Shown piece by piece: positions 36,808-49,329 of a DNA stretch of 64,000 bases. Source of the stretch: Siphonodentalium dalli (Eukaryota > Mollusca > Scaphopoda > Gadilida > Siphonodentaliidae); the NCBI GenBank assembly GCA_032622095.1, contig CP136067.1, positions 175,184,556-175,248,555 on the forward strand, given 5' to 3'. A program made the translations under genes and the position numbers. Within the stretch, counting starts at the first letter, position 1. Every line of letters begins with the position of its first letter. The notes beneath the pieces were generated by a model, which made no database searches, was not told where the DNA came from, and saw only the letters and a program-made list of their open reading frames with translations.

Positions 36808-36981
36808 TATTATGGATTAGCCCTTATATAAAACAAATACTAAAGTAAAAGCCCAGTAAACGATGGTTTACCACACTTTACTCTGTGCCAGTTAAAGTAA
36901 ATGTAAATATAGAATATCTGGGGTTTCCTCATTGGACACGGAAATACAACGAAATAGAAAATTAAACGAATGGTAATACAA
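36482..36981. other. Non-coding segment shared with the 58.1-kb copy
   Basis: From GCGTCGCATTGTGGTTTTG (about 36497) it matches 58145 onward. It contains a G-run at about 36659-36672 and a 68-bp (AT)n at 36732-36799 that is missing in the other copy. No gene is apparent. Confidence 0.8.
36732..36799 (+). repeat. (AT)34 microsatellite
   Basis: A pure AT run followed by GTGTGTG. The paralogue near 58378 has only a few bases here, so the expansion came after the duplication. Confidence 0.97.
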
Positions 36982-37922
36982 TGTATATGATTCTACTTGG
37001 CGGGAACACAGATCTCGAGAATGAATACACAATGTACATAACTTTGGTCCAAACAAATGAAGTGATAATTGGCATATAATAAATACAAGTTATATTAATA
37101 CATGCACAACATAATAAGGTTTATTATACTCACCAATATATATATGCAGAAACGTGAAGATTGTATCTATCAGATAACAATGAAAATAGCAACAGCAATA
37201 AAATAACGATGTGTTCAATTTGGTTTCTCTTTTAGTTCTTCCCTTGTCGATCTCGTCACTTCTTCTCGAGCCGAGAGTTCCAGTTAACTTTCCGGTACAA
37301 ACTTATCGCCGCTCCGGCTCCGGTCACTTCCGATTGACTTATATCCCATGAGTCCCATTGATCAGAAACCCAATTTCACAACACTATTCCCTCTTTAAAA
37401 TAGTTAGAGTCCAGCGGAGGGAACAGCGATCGAGATCAAAATTCCCAATTGAAACAATCACAAGGTGTGCGGAGAAAATCATTCGACAACAAAGAAACAA
37501 CACCAGCCTGTTCGGTGTACAATGTTTGCATGAACGAACAAAACATAGTTCTATCATTATACAAGAAAATGATTATAGAAAAAAAATACCGTACCAGGTC
37601 GGTTTACAAATAATTCGATGAAAGGAATGAATGATTATCAAATATCCACTCTTCAATAAGCTTGAGAATTTCAAATTACTTTTGAACGGACTGACGTAGG
37701 TAGCCGACGTAGATAACGTTTGCCCTATACATGTATTTCGAATATCTCATGAACATCGAACAATCTGTGTGAAGAGTGGAATGCCAGTATTTTGTTGACC
37801 CTTTATTTAAAACGAATTAACCAACATATTAAGTGAAATTATTGTGCAGTCACCACTGATACCCAAGTTATAGTTTTAAAATTCACTAACTTACAAGATC
37901 TAATAAATTTGTTCGAAAGATT

Positions 37923-38235
37923 AGCAATGATCCAGCGATAACCGTGGTTGCTCCAATCGCAGCAATGCAATTCAAATTTGAGGGTAACCTATATACTTGT
38001 TATGTGATGCTTTGAATGACGATAACAATAGATTATGTTCACGTTGCAACAATTGAGCAATGAAGCGATAATCATTGTTGCTGAACAGATAAAATTATGT
38101 TTCTTTTTTAGAAATCCAGTTCACGGGACAATCAAGCGACAATCGTTGCTCATCAGATAGAATTATCTGTTTCTTATTTAGAAATCTGGTTCGCAGGCCA
38201 ATTAGTGAGCAATCAAGCGATAATCGTGGTTGCTC
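37923..38235 (+). repeat. Four degenerate hairpin repeats (GAGCAATCAAGCGATAATCG type)
   Basis: Units near 37923, 38055, 38127 and 38207 share the core CAATSAAGCGAYAATCG bounded by GAGCAA and TTGCTC, so each can fold on itself. They persist in all four copies of the segment. Confidence 0.55.
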
Positions 38236-38618
38236 TTCAGAGAAAAGTATATGTTTGTGTCTGTATGTGTGAGCTGTATTTCATAAAATGTTATCTGATT
38301 TTTCTCCTTGAAATCATATTAGCAATATTCTGGCCAATTCACCCGCTACATCGCCGACAATCGCAGGCAGTGTTTTCTTTATTTTGCTATGCCAACATAC
38401 CACATTCTGCGGCTCGTCAGACACCACTTCTAGTACATGCCTCGTCCAACTGCATGAAGTCCCTTCTAATTTCCTTTGAAATTTGCGCAGGTAGTGCTCG
38501 GAACACGTGAAACCGATGTAATTTAAGTGTTAGGTCGTGTATATGTGATCACATTTGCTTAACTAGTAAACCCAGTCAGTAGACAGTTAATGGATGGGAA
38601 TCATTTGATCCACATAAG

Positions 38619-38934
38619 TCTGTGCTCTCGATCCATGAATGATAGTATATATGTGTAACTAGTATATATGTGTAACTTTCTAGAAAGTTCAAAGCAGCTC
38701 AACTAATAATATATATATATCTTTATTTCCTCCGTTTCCGAAGATATCAAAATATATAACAATAATAGAGACTGTCGTCTCAACATTTACACACAACACA
38801 TTGAATTGTTATCATATTTTACATAATTATACAACATGACAAGTATCTCTGTGCTCTCGATCCATGAATGATAGTATATATGTGTAACTAGTATATATGT
38901 GTAACTTTCTAGAAAGTTCAAAGCAGCTCAACTA
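38619..38934 (-). mobile_element. Antisense retroposon 3' end with very long target duplication
   Basis: Insert 38711-38847 (137 bp) reads on the minus strand as a retroposon 3' end: a GAGAC/GTCTC hairpin, then GGAAATAAAG and a TATA-rich tail. It is flanked by direct repeats of at least 87 bp (38619-38705 and 38848-38934), probably about 92 bp with ATAAT. The older copy at 60180-60280 has one copy of the flank and no insert. The same insertion lies at 42431-42567 and 46273-46412. Confidence 0.75.
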
Positions 38935-39257
38935 CATGTAATAATGATCATAAAATGACCAATCATTCATTGATTTAAATTGTAGTCAACTAACTCATAT
39001 TATGAATTATTATTCGATATGAAAACAAATTATAAAGAACACAGCCATATGAGAACTATTATTTCACAATAAAGATTTCCTGAAAGCTTATGGATTTATA
39101 ATAACTCATTCTGAGAATTTACATCAAATTAATTATAGATATTACAACACAACACAATGTCTTGTTCCGTTTATGTCTGTTTATTTATGTTCAATTTTTT
39201 ATGTTCTACCATTTTTGTCAATTGTTTTTGTTTAATGTTCTCTGTATATATCCTATA

Positions 39258-40007
39258 CTAGAAGGTGACCCGACTTCGTCCGGGCTTTGACCTTGAATTG
39301 ACCATTTTGAAGGTCAAGGTCAGGTGGGGTCACGATTTGACCCGTCCAAAACACTGCCCGGACAAAAGTACCCGACAAAAGTACCCTTCGAAATCCATCC
39401 GGTTTTACCCGATTTGACATCGAATTGATCATTTGGAAGGTTAAAGTCAGGTCGGGTCACGACTCGACCCGTCCAAAACACCCAGTGGACAAAAGTAACC
39501 CCACGTATCAAATTTCGTGGAAATCCCATCAAAATTCGCGATTTGACCTTGAATTGACCCGATTTCAAGGTCAAGGTCACGTCGCATGGGCAAATGAATA
39601 GGCTTATGAGACTCCCCATACGAAAGTATCCCTAGACACTAATTTTCATCGAAATCCCGTGATATTCGGGCGTTTGACATTGAAATGACCCGATTTCAAG
39701 GTCAAAGTCACGTCGCACGGGCAAATTAATAGGCCTATGCCACTCCCCGACCGAAAGTACCCCACATACCACGTTTCATCGAAATCCCGTGATATTCGGG
39801 CGTTTGACCTTGAAATGGCCCGATTTCAAGGTCAAGGTCACGTCGCACGGGCAAATTAATATGCCTATGCCAGTCCCCGGCCGAAAACACCCCCACATAT
39901 CAAGTTTCATCGAAATCGGCTTGGCCGTTTTCGAGTTCATCGCGATCACACAGAGAGACAGACACACACACACACACCCTAACAGATCTTCCAAAATATT
40001 TAATAGA
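39258..40007 (-). mobile_element. Helitron-like element H1 (copy 1)
   Basis: On the minus strand it starts TCTATTAAATATTTTGGAAG and ends with hairpin GCCCGGACGAAGTCGGG, then TCACCTT and CTAG, followed by T. The empty A|T site is preserved at 60583/60584. The body has four diverged blocks built around TGACCTTGAA and TTCAAGGTCA, with TCGAAATCCCGTGATATTCG repeats, plus a (GT)n near its 5' end. It has no coding capacity. It is a different family from H2-H6. Confidence 0.8.
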
Positions 40008-40500
40008 CTAGCCGATAAGCCCGACGTTGTCCGGGCTATTCAAAAACCAAATTTCAAGTCGATAGCTCTACCCGTTTCCGAGATCTGGTCTGCGCATGCG
40101 CGAAGCTGGCGTCGCACGGGCTCGGCGACCCGATAAAATTCGTATCCGGGGCAAGATACATTCACATAGCAAATGTCAAGTCCATAGCTCCACCCGTTTA
40201 CGAGATCTCGTCTGCGCATGCGCGAAGATTGCGTCGCACGGGCTCGGCGACCCGATAAAATTCGTATCCGGGGGCAAGATACATTCACATAGCAAATTTC
40301 AAGTCGATAGCTCAACCCGTTTCCGAGATCACGTCTGCGCATGCGTTGCACGGGCTCGCCAATACGACGACGACCGCCTGGTCAAACTACACACACGTAC
40401 CAAGTTTCGTCCCGATCGGTCGAGAATCGTAGATTTGTATAAATGACATACAGACAAACATACAGACAGACAAACAGAGGTCTTCAAAATATATATGAGA
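40008..40500 (-). mobile_element. Helitron-like element H2 (copy 1)
   Basis: The 3' end (left) is CTAG preceded on the minus strand by the GCCCGGACAACGTCGGGC hairpin. The 5' end (right) is TCTCATATATATTTTGAAGA, abutting H3 with no gap. The body is three 122-bp units, the last truncated, plus a unique 5' region (AGTTTGACCAGGCGGTCG, TGTCTGT repeats). It is the same family as E4. Confidence 0.82.
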
Positions 40501-40701
40501 CTGGCCGATGTGCCCGACGTTGTCCGGGCTATTCAAAAACCAAATTTCAAGTCGATAGCTCCACCCGATTCCGAGATCTGGTCTGCGCATGCGCGAAGCT
40601 GGCGTCGCACGGGCTCGGCGAACCGATAAAATTCGTATCCGGGGCAAGATACATTCACATACCAAATTTCAAGTCGATAGCTCCACCCGTTTCCGAGATC
40701 T
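40501..40701 (-). mobile_element. Helitron-like element H3, cut by the duplication
   Basis: Begins with the variant end CCAG (instead of CTAG) and the usual hairpin, then stops inside the second 122-bp unit where copy 2 of the segment begins. The intact version is at 48187-48690. Confidence 0.85.
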
Positions 40702-42977
40702 TGTATATGATTCTACTTGGCGGGAACACAGATCTCGAGAATGAATACACAATGTACATAACTTTGGTCCAAACAAATGAAGTGATAATTGGCATATAAT
40801 AAATACAAGTTATATTAATACATGCACAACATAATAAAGTTTATTATACTCACCAATATATATATGCAGAAACGTGAAGATTGTATCTATCAGATAACAA
40901 TGAAAATAGCAACAGCAATAAAATAACGATTTGTTCAATTTGGTTTCTCTTTTAGTTCTTCCCTTGTCGATCTCGTCACTTCTTCTCGAGCCGAGAGTTC
41001 CAGTTAACTTTCCGGTACAAACTTATCGCCGCTCCGGCTCCGGTCACTTCCGATTGACTTATATCCCATGAGTCCCATTGATCAGAAACCCAATTTCACA
41101 ACACTATTCCCCCTTTAAAATAGTTAGAGTCCAGCGGAGGGAACAGCGATCGAGATCAAAATTCACAATTGAAACAATCACAAGGTGTGCGGAGAAAATC
41201 ATTCGACAACAAAGAAACAACACCAGCCTGCTCGGTGTACAATGTTTGCATGAACGAACAAAACATAGTTCTATCATTATACAAGAAAATGATTATAGAA
41301 AAAAAATACCGTACCAGGTCGGTTTACAAATAATTCGATGAAAGGAATGAATGATTATCAAATATCCACTCTTCAATAAGCTTGAGAATTTCAAATTACT
41401 TTTGAACGGACTGACGTAGGTAGCCGACGTAGATAACGTTTGCCCTATACATGTATTTCGAATATCTCATGAACATCGAACAATCTGTGTGAAGAGTGGA
41501 ATGCCAGTATTTTGTTGACCCTTTATTTAAAACGAATTAACCAACATATTAAGTGAAATTATTGTGCAGTCACCACTGATACCCAAGTTATAGTTTTAAA
41601 ATTCACTAACTTACAAGATCTAATAAATTTGTTCGAAAGATTAGCAATGATCCAGCGATAACCGTGGTTGCTCCAATCGCAGCAATGCAATTCAAATTTG
41701 AGGGTAACCTATATACTTGTTATGTGATGCTTTGAATGACGATAACAATAGATTATGTTCACGTTGCAACAATTGAGCAATGAAGCGATAATCATTGTTG
41801 CTGAACAGATAAAATTATGTTTCTTTTTTAGAAATCCAGTTCACAGGACAATCAAGCGACAATCGTTGCTCATCAGATAGAATTATCTGTTTCTTATTTA
41901 GAAATCTGGTTCGCAGGCCAATTAGTGAGCAATCAAGCGATAATCGTGGTTGCTCTTCAGAGAAAAGTATATGTTTGTGTCTGTATGTGTGAGCTGTATT
42001 TCATAAAATGTTATCTGATTTTTCTCCTTGAAATCATATTAGCAATATTCTGGCCAATTCACCCGCTACATCGCCGACAATCGCAGGCAGTGTTTTCTTT
42101 ATTTTGCTATGCCAAAATACCACATTCTGCGGCTCGTCAGACACCACTTCTAGTACATGCCTCGTCCAACTGCATGAAGTCCCTTCTAATTTCCTTTGAA
42201 ATTTGCGCAGGTAGTGCTCGGAACACGTGAAACCGATGTAATTTAAGTGTTAGGTCGTGTATATGTGATCACATTTGCTTAACTAGTAAACCCATTCAGT
42301 AGACAGTTAATGGATGGGAATCATTTGATCCACATAAGTCTGTGCTCTCGATCCATGAATGATAGTATATATGTGTAACTAGTATATATGTGTAACTTTC
42401 TAGAAAGTTCAAAGCAGCTCAACTAATAATATATATATATCTTTATTTCCTCCGTTTCCGAAGATATCAAAATATATAACAATAATAGAGACTGTCGTCT
42501 CAACATTTACACACAACACATTGAATTGTTATCATATTTTACATAATTATACAACATGACAAGTATCTCTGTGCTCTCGATCCATGAATGATAGTATATA
42601 TGTGTAACTAGTATATATGTGTAACTTTCTAGAAAGTTCAAAGCAGCTCAACTACATGTAATAATGATCATAAAATGACCAATCATTCATTGATTTAAAT
42701 TGTAGTCAACTAACTCATATTATGAATTATTATTCGATATGAAAACAAATTATAAAGAACACAGCCATATGAGAACTATTATTTCACAATAAAGATTTCC
42801 TGAAAGCTTATGGATTTATAATAACTCATTCTGAGAATTTACATCAAATTAATTATAGATATTATAACACAACACAATGTCTTGTTCCGTTTATGTCTGT
42901 TTATTTATGTTCAATTTTTTATGTTCTACCATTTTTGTCAATTGTTTTTGTTTAATGTTCTCTGTATATATCCTATA

Positions 42978-43727
42978 CTAGAAGGTGACCCGACTTCGTC
43001 CGGGCTTTGACCTTGAATTGACCATTTTGAAGGTCAAGGTCAGGTGGGGTCACGATTTGACCCGTCCAAAACACTGCCCGGACAAAAGTACCCGACAAAA
43101 GTACCCTTCGAAATCCATCCGGTTTTACCCGATTTGACATCGAATTGATCATTTGGAAGGTTAAGGTCAGGTCGGGTCACGACTCGACCCGTCCAAAACA
43201 CCCAGTGGACAAAAGTAACCCCACGTATCAAATTTCGTGGAAATCCCATCAAAATTCGCGATTTGACCTTGAATTGACCCGATTTCAAGGTCAAGGTCAC
43301 GTCGCACGGGCAAATGAATAGGCTTATGAGACTCCCCATACGAAAGTATCCCTAGACACTAATTTTCATCGAAATCCCGTGATATTCGGGCGTTTGACAT
43401 TGAAATGACCCGATTTCAAGGTCAAAGTCACGTCGCACGGGCAAATTAATAGGCCTATGCCACTCCCCGACCGAAAGTACCCCACATACCACGTTTCATC
43501 GAAATCCCGTGATATTCGGGCGTTTGACCTTGAAATGGCCCGATTTCAAGGTCAAGGTCACGTCGCACGGGCAAATTAATATGCCTATGCCAGTCCCCGG
43601 CCGAAAACACCCCCACATATCAAGTTTCATCGAAATCGGCTAGGCCGTTTTCGAGTTCATCGCGATCACACAGAGAGACAGACACACACACACACACCCT
43701 AACAGATCTTCCAAAATATTTAATAGA
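42978..43727 (-). mobile_element. H1, copy 2
   Basis: Nearly identical to 39258-40007, with the same CTAG and TC boundaries. Confidence 0.8.
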
Positions 43728-44342
43728 CTAGCCGATAAGCCCGACGTTGTCCGGGCTATTCAAAAACCAAATTTCAAGTCGATAGCTCTACCCGTTTCCG
43801 AGATCTGGTCTGCGCATGCGCGAAGCTGGCGTCGCACGGGCTCGGCGACCCGATAAAATTCGTATCCGGGGCAAGATACATTCACATAGCAAATGTCAAG
43901 TCCATAGCTCCACCCGTTTACGAGATCTCGTCTGCGCATGCGCGAAGCTGGCGTCACACGGGCTCGGCGACCCGATAAAATTCGTATCCGAGGCAAGATA
44001 CATTCACATACCAAATTTCAAGTCGATAGCTCCACCCGTTTCCGAGATCTCGTCTGCGCATGCGCGAAGATTGCGTCGCACGGGCTCGGCGACCCGATAA
44101 AATTCGTATCCGGGGGCAAGATACATTCACATAGCAAATTTCAAGTCGATAGCTCAACCCGTTTCCGAGATCACGTCTGCGCATGCGTTGCACGGGCTCG
44201 CCAATACGACGACGACCGCCTGGTCAAACTACACACACGTACCAAGTTTCGTCCCGATCGGTCGAGAATCGTAGATTTGTATAAATGACATACAGACAAA
44301 CATACAGACAGACAAACAGAGGTCTTCAAAATATATATGAGA
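43728..44342 (-). mobile_element. H2, copy 2
   Basis: Has one more 122-bp unit than copy 1 (unit starts at about 43811, 43933 and 44055, then a shorter unit at about 44177). Confidence 0.82.
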
Positions 44343-46816
44343 CTGGCCGATGTGCCCGACGTTGTCCGGGCTATTCAAAAACCAAATTTCAAGTCGATAG
44401 CTCCACCCGATTCCGAGATCTGGTCTGCGCATGCGCGAAGCTGGCGTCGCACGGGCTCGGCGAACCGATAAAATTCGTATCCGGGGCAAGATACATTCAC
44501 ATACCAAATTTCAAGTCGATAGCTCCACCCGTTTCCGAGATCTTGTATATGATTCTACTTGGCGGGAACACAGATCTCGAGAATGAATACACAATGTACA
44601 TAACTTTGGTCCAAACAAATGAAGTGATAATTGGCATATAATAAATACAAGTTATATTAATACATGCACAACATAATAAAGTTTATTATACTCACCAATA
44701 TATATATGCAGAAACGTGAAGATTGTATCTATCAGATAACAATGAAAATAGCAACAGCAATAAAATAACGATGTGTTCAATTTGGTTTCTCTTTTAGTTC
44801 TTCCCTTGTCGATCTCGTCACTTCTTCTCGAGCCGAGAGTTCCAGTTAACTTTCCGGTACAAACTTATCGCCGCTCCGGCTCCGGTCACTTCCGATTGAC
44901 TTATATCCCATGAGTCCCATTGATCAGAAACCCAATTTCACAACACTATTCCCCCTTTAAAATAGTTAGAGTCCAGCGGAGGGAACAGCGATCGAGATCA
45001 AAATTCACAATTGAAACAATCACAAGGTGTGCGGAGAAAATCATTCGACAACAAAGAAACAACACCAGCCTGCTCGGTGTACAATGTTTGCATGAACGAA
45101 CAAAACATAGTTCTATCATTATACAAGAAAATGATTATAGAAAAAAAATACCGTACCAGGTCGGTTTACAAATAATTCGATGAAAGGAATGAATGATTAT
45201 CAAATATCCACTCTTCAATAAGCTTGAGAATTTCAAATTACTTTTGAACGGACTGACGTAGGTAGCCGACGTAGATAACGTTTGCCCTATACATGTATTT
45301 CGAATATCTCATGAACATCGAACAATCTGTGTGAAGAGTGGAATGCCAGTATTTTGTTGACCCTTTATTTAAAACGAATTAACCAACATATTAAGTGAAA
45401 TTATTGTGCAGTCACCACTGATACCCAAGTTATAGTTTTAAAATTCACTAACTTACAAGATCTAATAAATTTGTTCGAAAGATTAGCAATGATCCAGCGA
45501 TAACCGTGGTTGCTCCAATCGCAGCAATGCAATTCAAATTTGAGGGTAACCTATATACTTGTTATGTGATGCTTTGAATGACGATAACAATAGATTATGT
45601 TCACGTTGCAACAATTGAGCAATGAAGCGATAATCATTGTTGCTGAACAGATAAAATTATGTTTCTTTTTTAGAAATCCAGTTCACGGGACAATCAAGCG
45701 ACAATCGTTGCTCATCAGATAGAATTATCTGTTTCTTATTTAGAAATCTGGTTCGCAGGCCAATTAGTGAGCAATCAAGCGATAATCGTGGTTGCTCTTC
45801 AGAGAAAAGTATATGTTTGTGTCTGTATGTGTGAGCTGTATTTCATAAAATGTTATCTGATTTTTCTCCTTGAAATCATATTAGCAATATTCTGGCCAAT
45901 TCACCCGCTACATCGCCGACAATCGCAGGCAGTGTTTTCTTTATTTTGCTATGCCAAAATACCACATTCTGCGGCTCGTCAGACACCACTTCTAGTACAT
46001 GCCTCGTCCAACTGCATGAAGTCCCTTCTAATTTCCTTTGAAATTTGCGCAGGTAGTGCTCGGAACACGTGAAACCGATGTAATTTAAGTGTTAGGTCGT
46101 GTATATGTGATCACATTTGCTTAACTAGTAAACCCATTCAGGAGACAGTTAATGGATGGGAATCATTTGATCCACATAAGTCTGTGCTCTCGATCCATGA
46201 ATGATAGTATATATGTGTAACTAGTATATATGTGTAACTTTCTAGAAAGTTCAAAGCAGCTCAACTAATAATATATATATATCTTTATTTCCTCCGTTTC
46301 CGAAGATATCAAAATATATAACAATAATAGAGACTGTCGTCTCAACATTTACACACAACACATTGAATTGTTATCATATTTTACAACATAATTATACAAC
46401 ATGACAAGTATCTCTGTGCTCTCGATCCATGAATGATAGTATATATGTGTAACTAGTATATATGTGTAACTTTCTAGAAAGTTCAAAGCAGCTCAACTAA
46501 TAATGATCATAAAATGACCAATCATTCATTGATTTAAATTGTAGTCAACTAACTCATATTATGAATTATTATTCGATATGAAAACAAATTATAAAGAACA
46601 CAGCCATATGAGAACTATTATTTCACAATAAAGATTTCCTGAAAGCTTATGGATTTATAATAACTCATTCTGAGAATTTACATCAAATTAATTATAGATA
46701 TTACAACACAACACAATGTCTTGTTCCGTTTATGTCTGTTTATTTATGTTCAATTTTTTATGTTCTACCATTTTTGTCAATTGTTTTTGTTTAATGTTCT
46801 CTGTATATATCCTATA

Positions 46817-47568
46817 CTAGAAGGTGACCCGACTTCGTCCGGGCTTTGACCTTGAATTGACCATTTTGAAGGTCAAGGTCAGGTGGGGTCACGATTTGAC
46901 CCGTCCAAAACACTGCCCGGACAAAAGTACCCGACAAAAGTACCCTTCGAAATCCATCCGGTTTTACCCGATTTGACATCGAATTGATCATTTGGAAGGT
47001 TAAGGTCAGGTCGGGTCACGACTCGACCCGTCCAAAACACCCAGTGGACAAAAGTAACCCCACGTATCAAATTTCGTGGAAATCCCATCAAAATTCGCGA
47101 TTTGACCTTGAATTGACCCGATTTCAAGGTCAAGGTCACGTCGCACGGGCAAATGAATAGGCTTATGAGACTCCCCATACGAAAGTATCCCTAGACACTA
47201 ATTTTCATCGAAATCCCGTGATATTCGGGCGTTTGACATTGAAATGACCCGATTTCAAGGTCAAAGTCACGTCGCACGGGCAAATTAATAGGCCTATGCC
47301 ACTCCCCGACCGAAAGTACCCCACATACCACGTTTCATCGAAATCCCGTGATATTCGGGCGTTTGACCTTGAAATGACCCGATTTCAAGGTCAAAGTCAC
47401 GTCGCACGGGCAAATTAATATGCCTATGCCAGTCCCCGGCCGAAAACACCCCCACATATCAAGTTTCATCGAAATCGGCTAGGCCGTTTTCGAGTTCATC
47501 GCGATCACACAGAGAGACAGACACACACACACACACCCTAACAGATCTTCCAAAAAATATTTAATAGA
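46817..47568 (-). mobile_element. H1, copy 3
   Basis: Same ends as the other H1 copies, with two extra A residues near the 5' end (CAAAAAATATT). Confidence 0.8.
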
Positions 47569-48186
47569 CTAGCCGATAAGCCCGACGTTGTCCGGGCTAT
47601 TCAAAAACCAAATTTCAAGTCGATAGCTCTACCCGTTTCCGAGATCTGGTCTGCGCATGCGCGAAGCTGGCGTCGCACGGGCTCGGCGACCCGATAAAAT
47701 TCGTATCCGGGGCAAGATACATTCACATAGCAAATGTCAAGTCCATAGCTCCACCCGTTTACGAGATCTCGTCTGCGCATGCGCGAAGCTGGCGTCACAC
47801 GGGCTCGGAGACCCGATAAAATTCGTATTCGGGGCAAGATACATTTACATACCAAATTTCAAGTCGATAGCTCCACCCGTTTCCGAGATCTCGTCTGCGC
47901 ATGCGCGAAGATTGCGTCGCACGGGCTCGGCGACCCGATAAAATTCGTATCCGGGGGCAAGATACATTCACGTAGCAAATTTCAAGTCGATAGCTCAACC
48001 CGTTTCCGAGATCACGTCTGCGCATGCGTTGCACGGGTTCGCCAATACGACAACGACGACCGCCTGGTCAAACTACACACACGTACCAAGTTTCGTCCCG
48101 ATCGGTCGAGAATCGTAGTTTTGTATAAATGACATACAGACAAACATACAGACAGACAAACAGAGGTCTTCAAAATATATATGAGA
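47569..48186 (-). mobile_element. H2, copy 3
   Basis: Three full 122-bp units and a short one, with an extra CAA trinucleotide in the ACGACAACGACGACC tract compared with copy 2. Confidence 0.82.
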
Positions 48187-48690
48187 CTGGCCGATGTGCC
48201 CGACGTTGTCCGGGCTATTCAAAAACCAAATTTCAAGTCGATAGCTCCACCCGATTCCGAGATCTGGTCTGCGCATGCGCGAAGCTGGCGTCGCACGGGC
48301 TCGGCGAACCGATAAAATTCGTATCCGGGGCAAGATACATTCACATACCAAATTTCAAGTCTATAGCTCCACCCGTTTCCGAGATCTTGTCTGCGCATGC
48401 GCGAATCTGGCGTCGCACGGACTCGGCGACCCGATAAAATTCATATCCGGGGCAAGATACATTCACGTAGCAAATTTCAAGTCGATAGCTCCACCCGTTT
48501 CCGAGATCTCGTCTGCGCATGCGCGAAGCGGGCGCCGCACGGGCTCGCCAATACGACAACGACGACCGCCTGGTCAAACTACACACACGTACCAAATTTC
48601 GTCCCGATCGGTCGAGAATCGTAGATTTGTATAAATGACAGACAAACAAACATACAGACAGACAAACAGAGGTCTTCAAAATATATGAGA
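48187..48690 (-). mobile_element. Helitron-like element H3, intact
   Basis: CCAG end at left, TC end at right (TCTCATATATTTTGAAGACC), three 122-bp units. It shows what was truncated in copies 1 and 2. Confidence 0.8.
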
Positions 48691-49329
48691 CTAGCCGATG
48701 AGCCCGACGTTGTCAGGGCTACACAAAAACCAAATTTCAAGTCGATAGCTCCACCCGTTTCCGAGATCTGGTCTGCGCATGCGCGGAGCTGGTGTCGCAC
48801 GGGCTCGGCGACCCGTTAAAATTCGTATCCGGGGCAAGATACATTCACATAGCAAATTTCAAGTCGATAGCTCCACCCGTTTCCGAGATCTCGTCCCGTT
48901 TCCGAGATCTGGTCTGCGCTTGCGCGAAGCTGACGTCGCACGGGCTCGGCGACCCGATAAAATTCGTATCCGGGGCAAGATACATTCACATAGCAAATTT
49001 CAAGTCGATAGCTCCACCCGTTTCCGAGATCTCGTCTGCGCATGCGCGAAGCTGGCGTCGCACGGGCTCGGCGATCCGATAGAAATCCGGGGCAAGATAC
49101 ATTCACATAGCAAATTTAAAGTCGATAGCTCCACCAGTTTCCGAGATCACGTCTGCGCATGCGCTGCACGGGCTCGCCAATACGACAACGACGACCGCCT
49201 GGTCAAACTACACACACGTACCAAGTTTCGTCCCGATCGGTCGAGAATCGTAGATTTGTATAAATGACATACAGACATACAGACAAACATACAGACAGAC
49301 AAACAGAGGTCTTCAAAATATATATGAGA
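48691..49329 (-). mobile_element. Helitron-like element H4
   Basis: CTAG end with a hairpin carrying one substitution (GCCCTGACAACGTCGGGC). The minisatellite is rearranged, with a 20-bp partial repeat of CCCGTTTCCGAGATCT near 48895 and a short unit near 49080. Confidence 0.8.

Larger units (their letters stand above)
36982..40701 (+). repeat. Segmental tandem repeat, copy 1 (3720 bp)
   Basis: Starts TGTATATGATTCTACTTGG and ends at the ATCT of CCGAGATCT inside a Helitron minisatellite. It carries A/T-rich sequence with a degenerate hairpin repeat, an antisense retroposon tail and three Helitron-like pieces. It is 122 bp shorter than copy 2 because one minisatellite unit is absent. The 87- and 101-codon frames repeated in each copy show no domain, and the second is broken upstream by a 4-bp indel in the older copy at 58-60 kb. 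Confidence 0.92.
40702..44543 (+). repeat. Segmental tandem repeat, copy 2 (3842 bp)
   Basis: Differs from copy 1 by scattered substitutions (for example CCCTTT against CTCTTT near 41111) and by one extra 122-bp unit. It contains H1 (42978-43727), H2 (43728-44342) and truncated H3 (44343-44543). Confidence 0.92.
44544..48387 (+). repeat. Segmental tandem repeat, copy 3 (3844 bp)
   Basis: Same order as copies 1 and 2. It is continuous on the right with the rest of H3 (AGATCTTGTCTGCGC), so it holds the original right-hand breakpoint. TGT is shared at both breakpoints. A 5-bp insertion in the antisense retroposon tail and loss of CATGTA near 46499 distinguish it. Confidence 0.9.

Noticed and set aside
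37358-37621. 87-residue frame in segment copies
   Set aside because: No recognisable domain. Copy 4 has changed start context and an altered C-terminus through indels.
38205-38510. 101-residue frame conserved in three tandem copies
   Set aside because: In the older copy a 4-bp deletion changes the N-terminal frame, and the substitutions in the remainder are mainly amino-acid changing, so there is no sign of selection on a protein.
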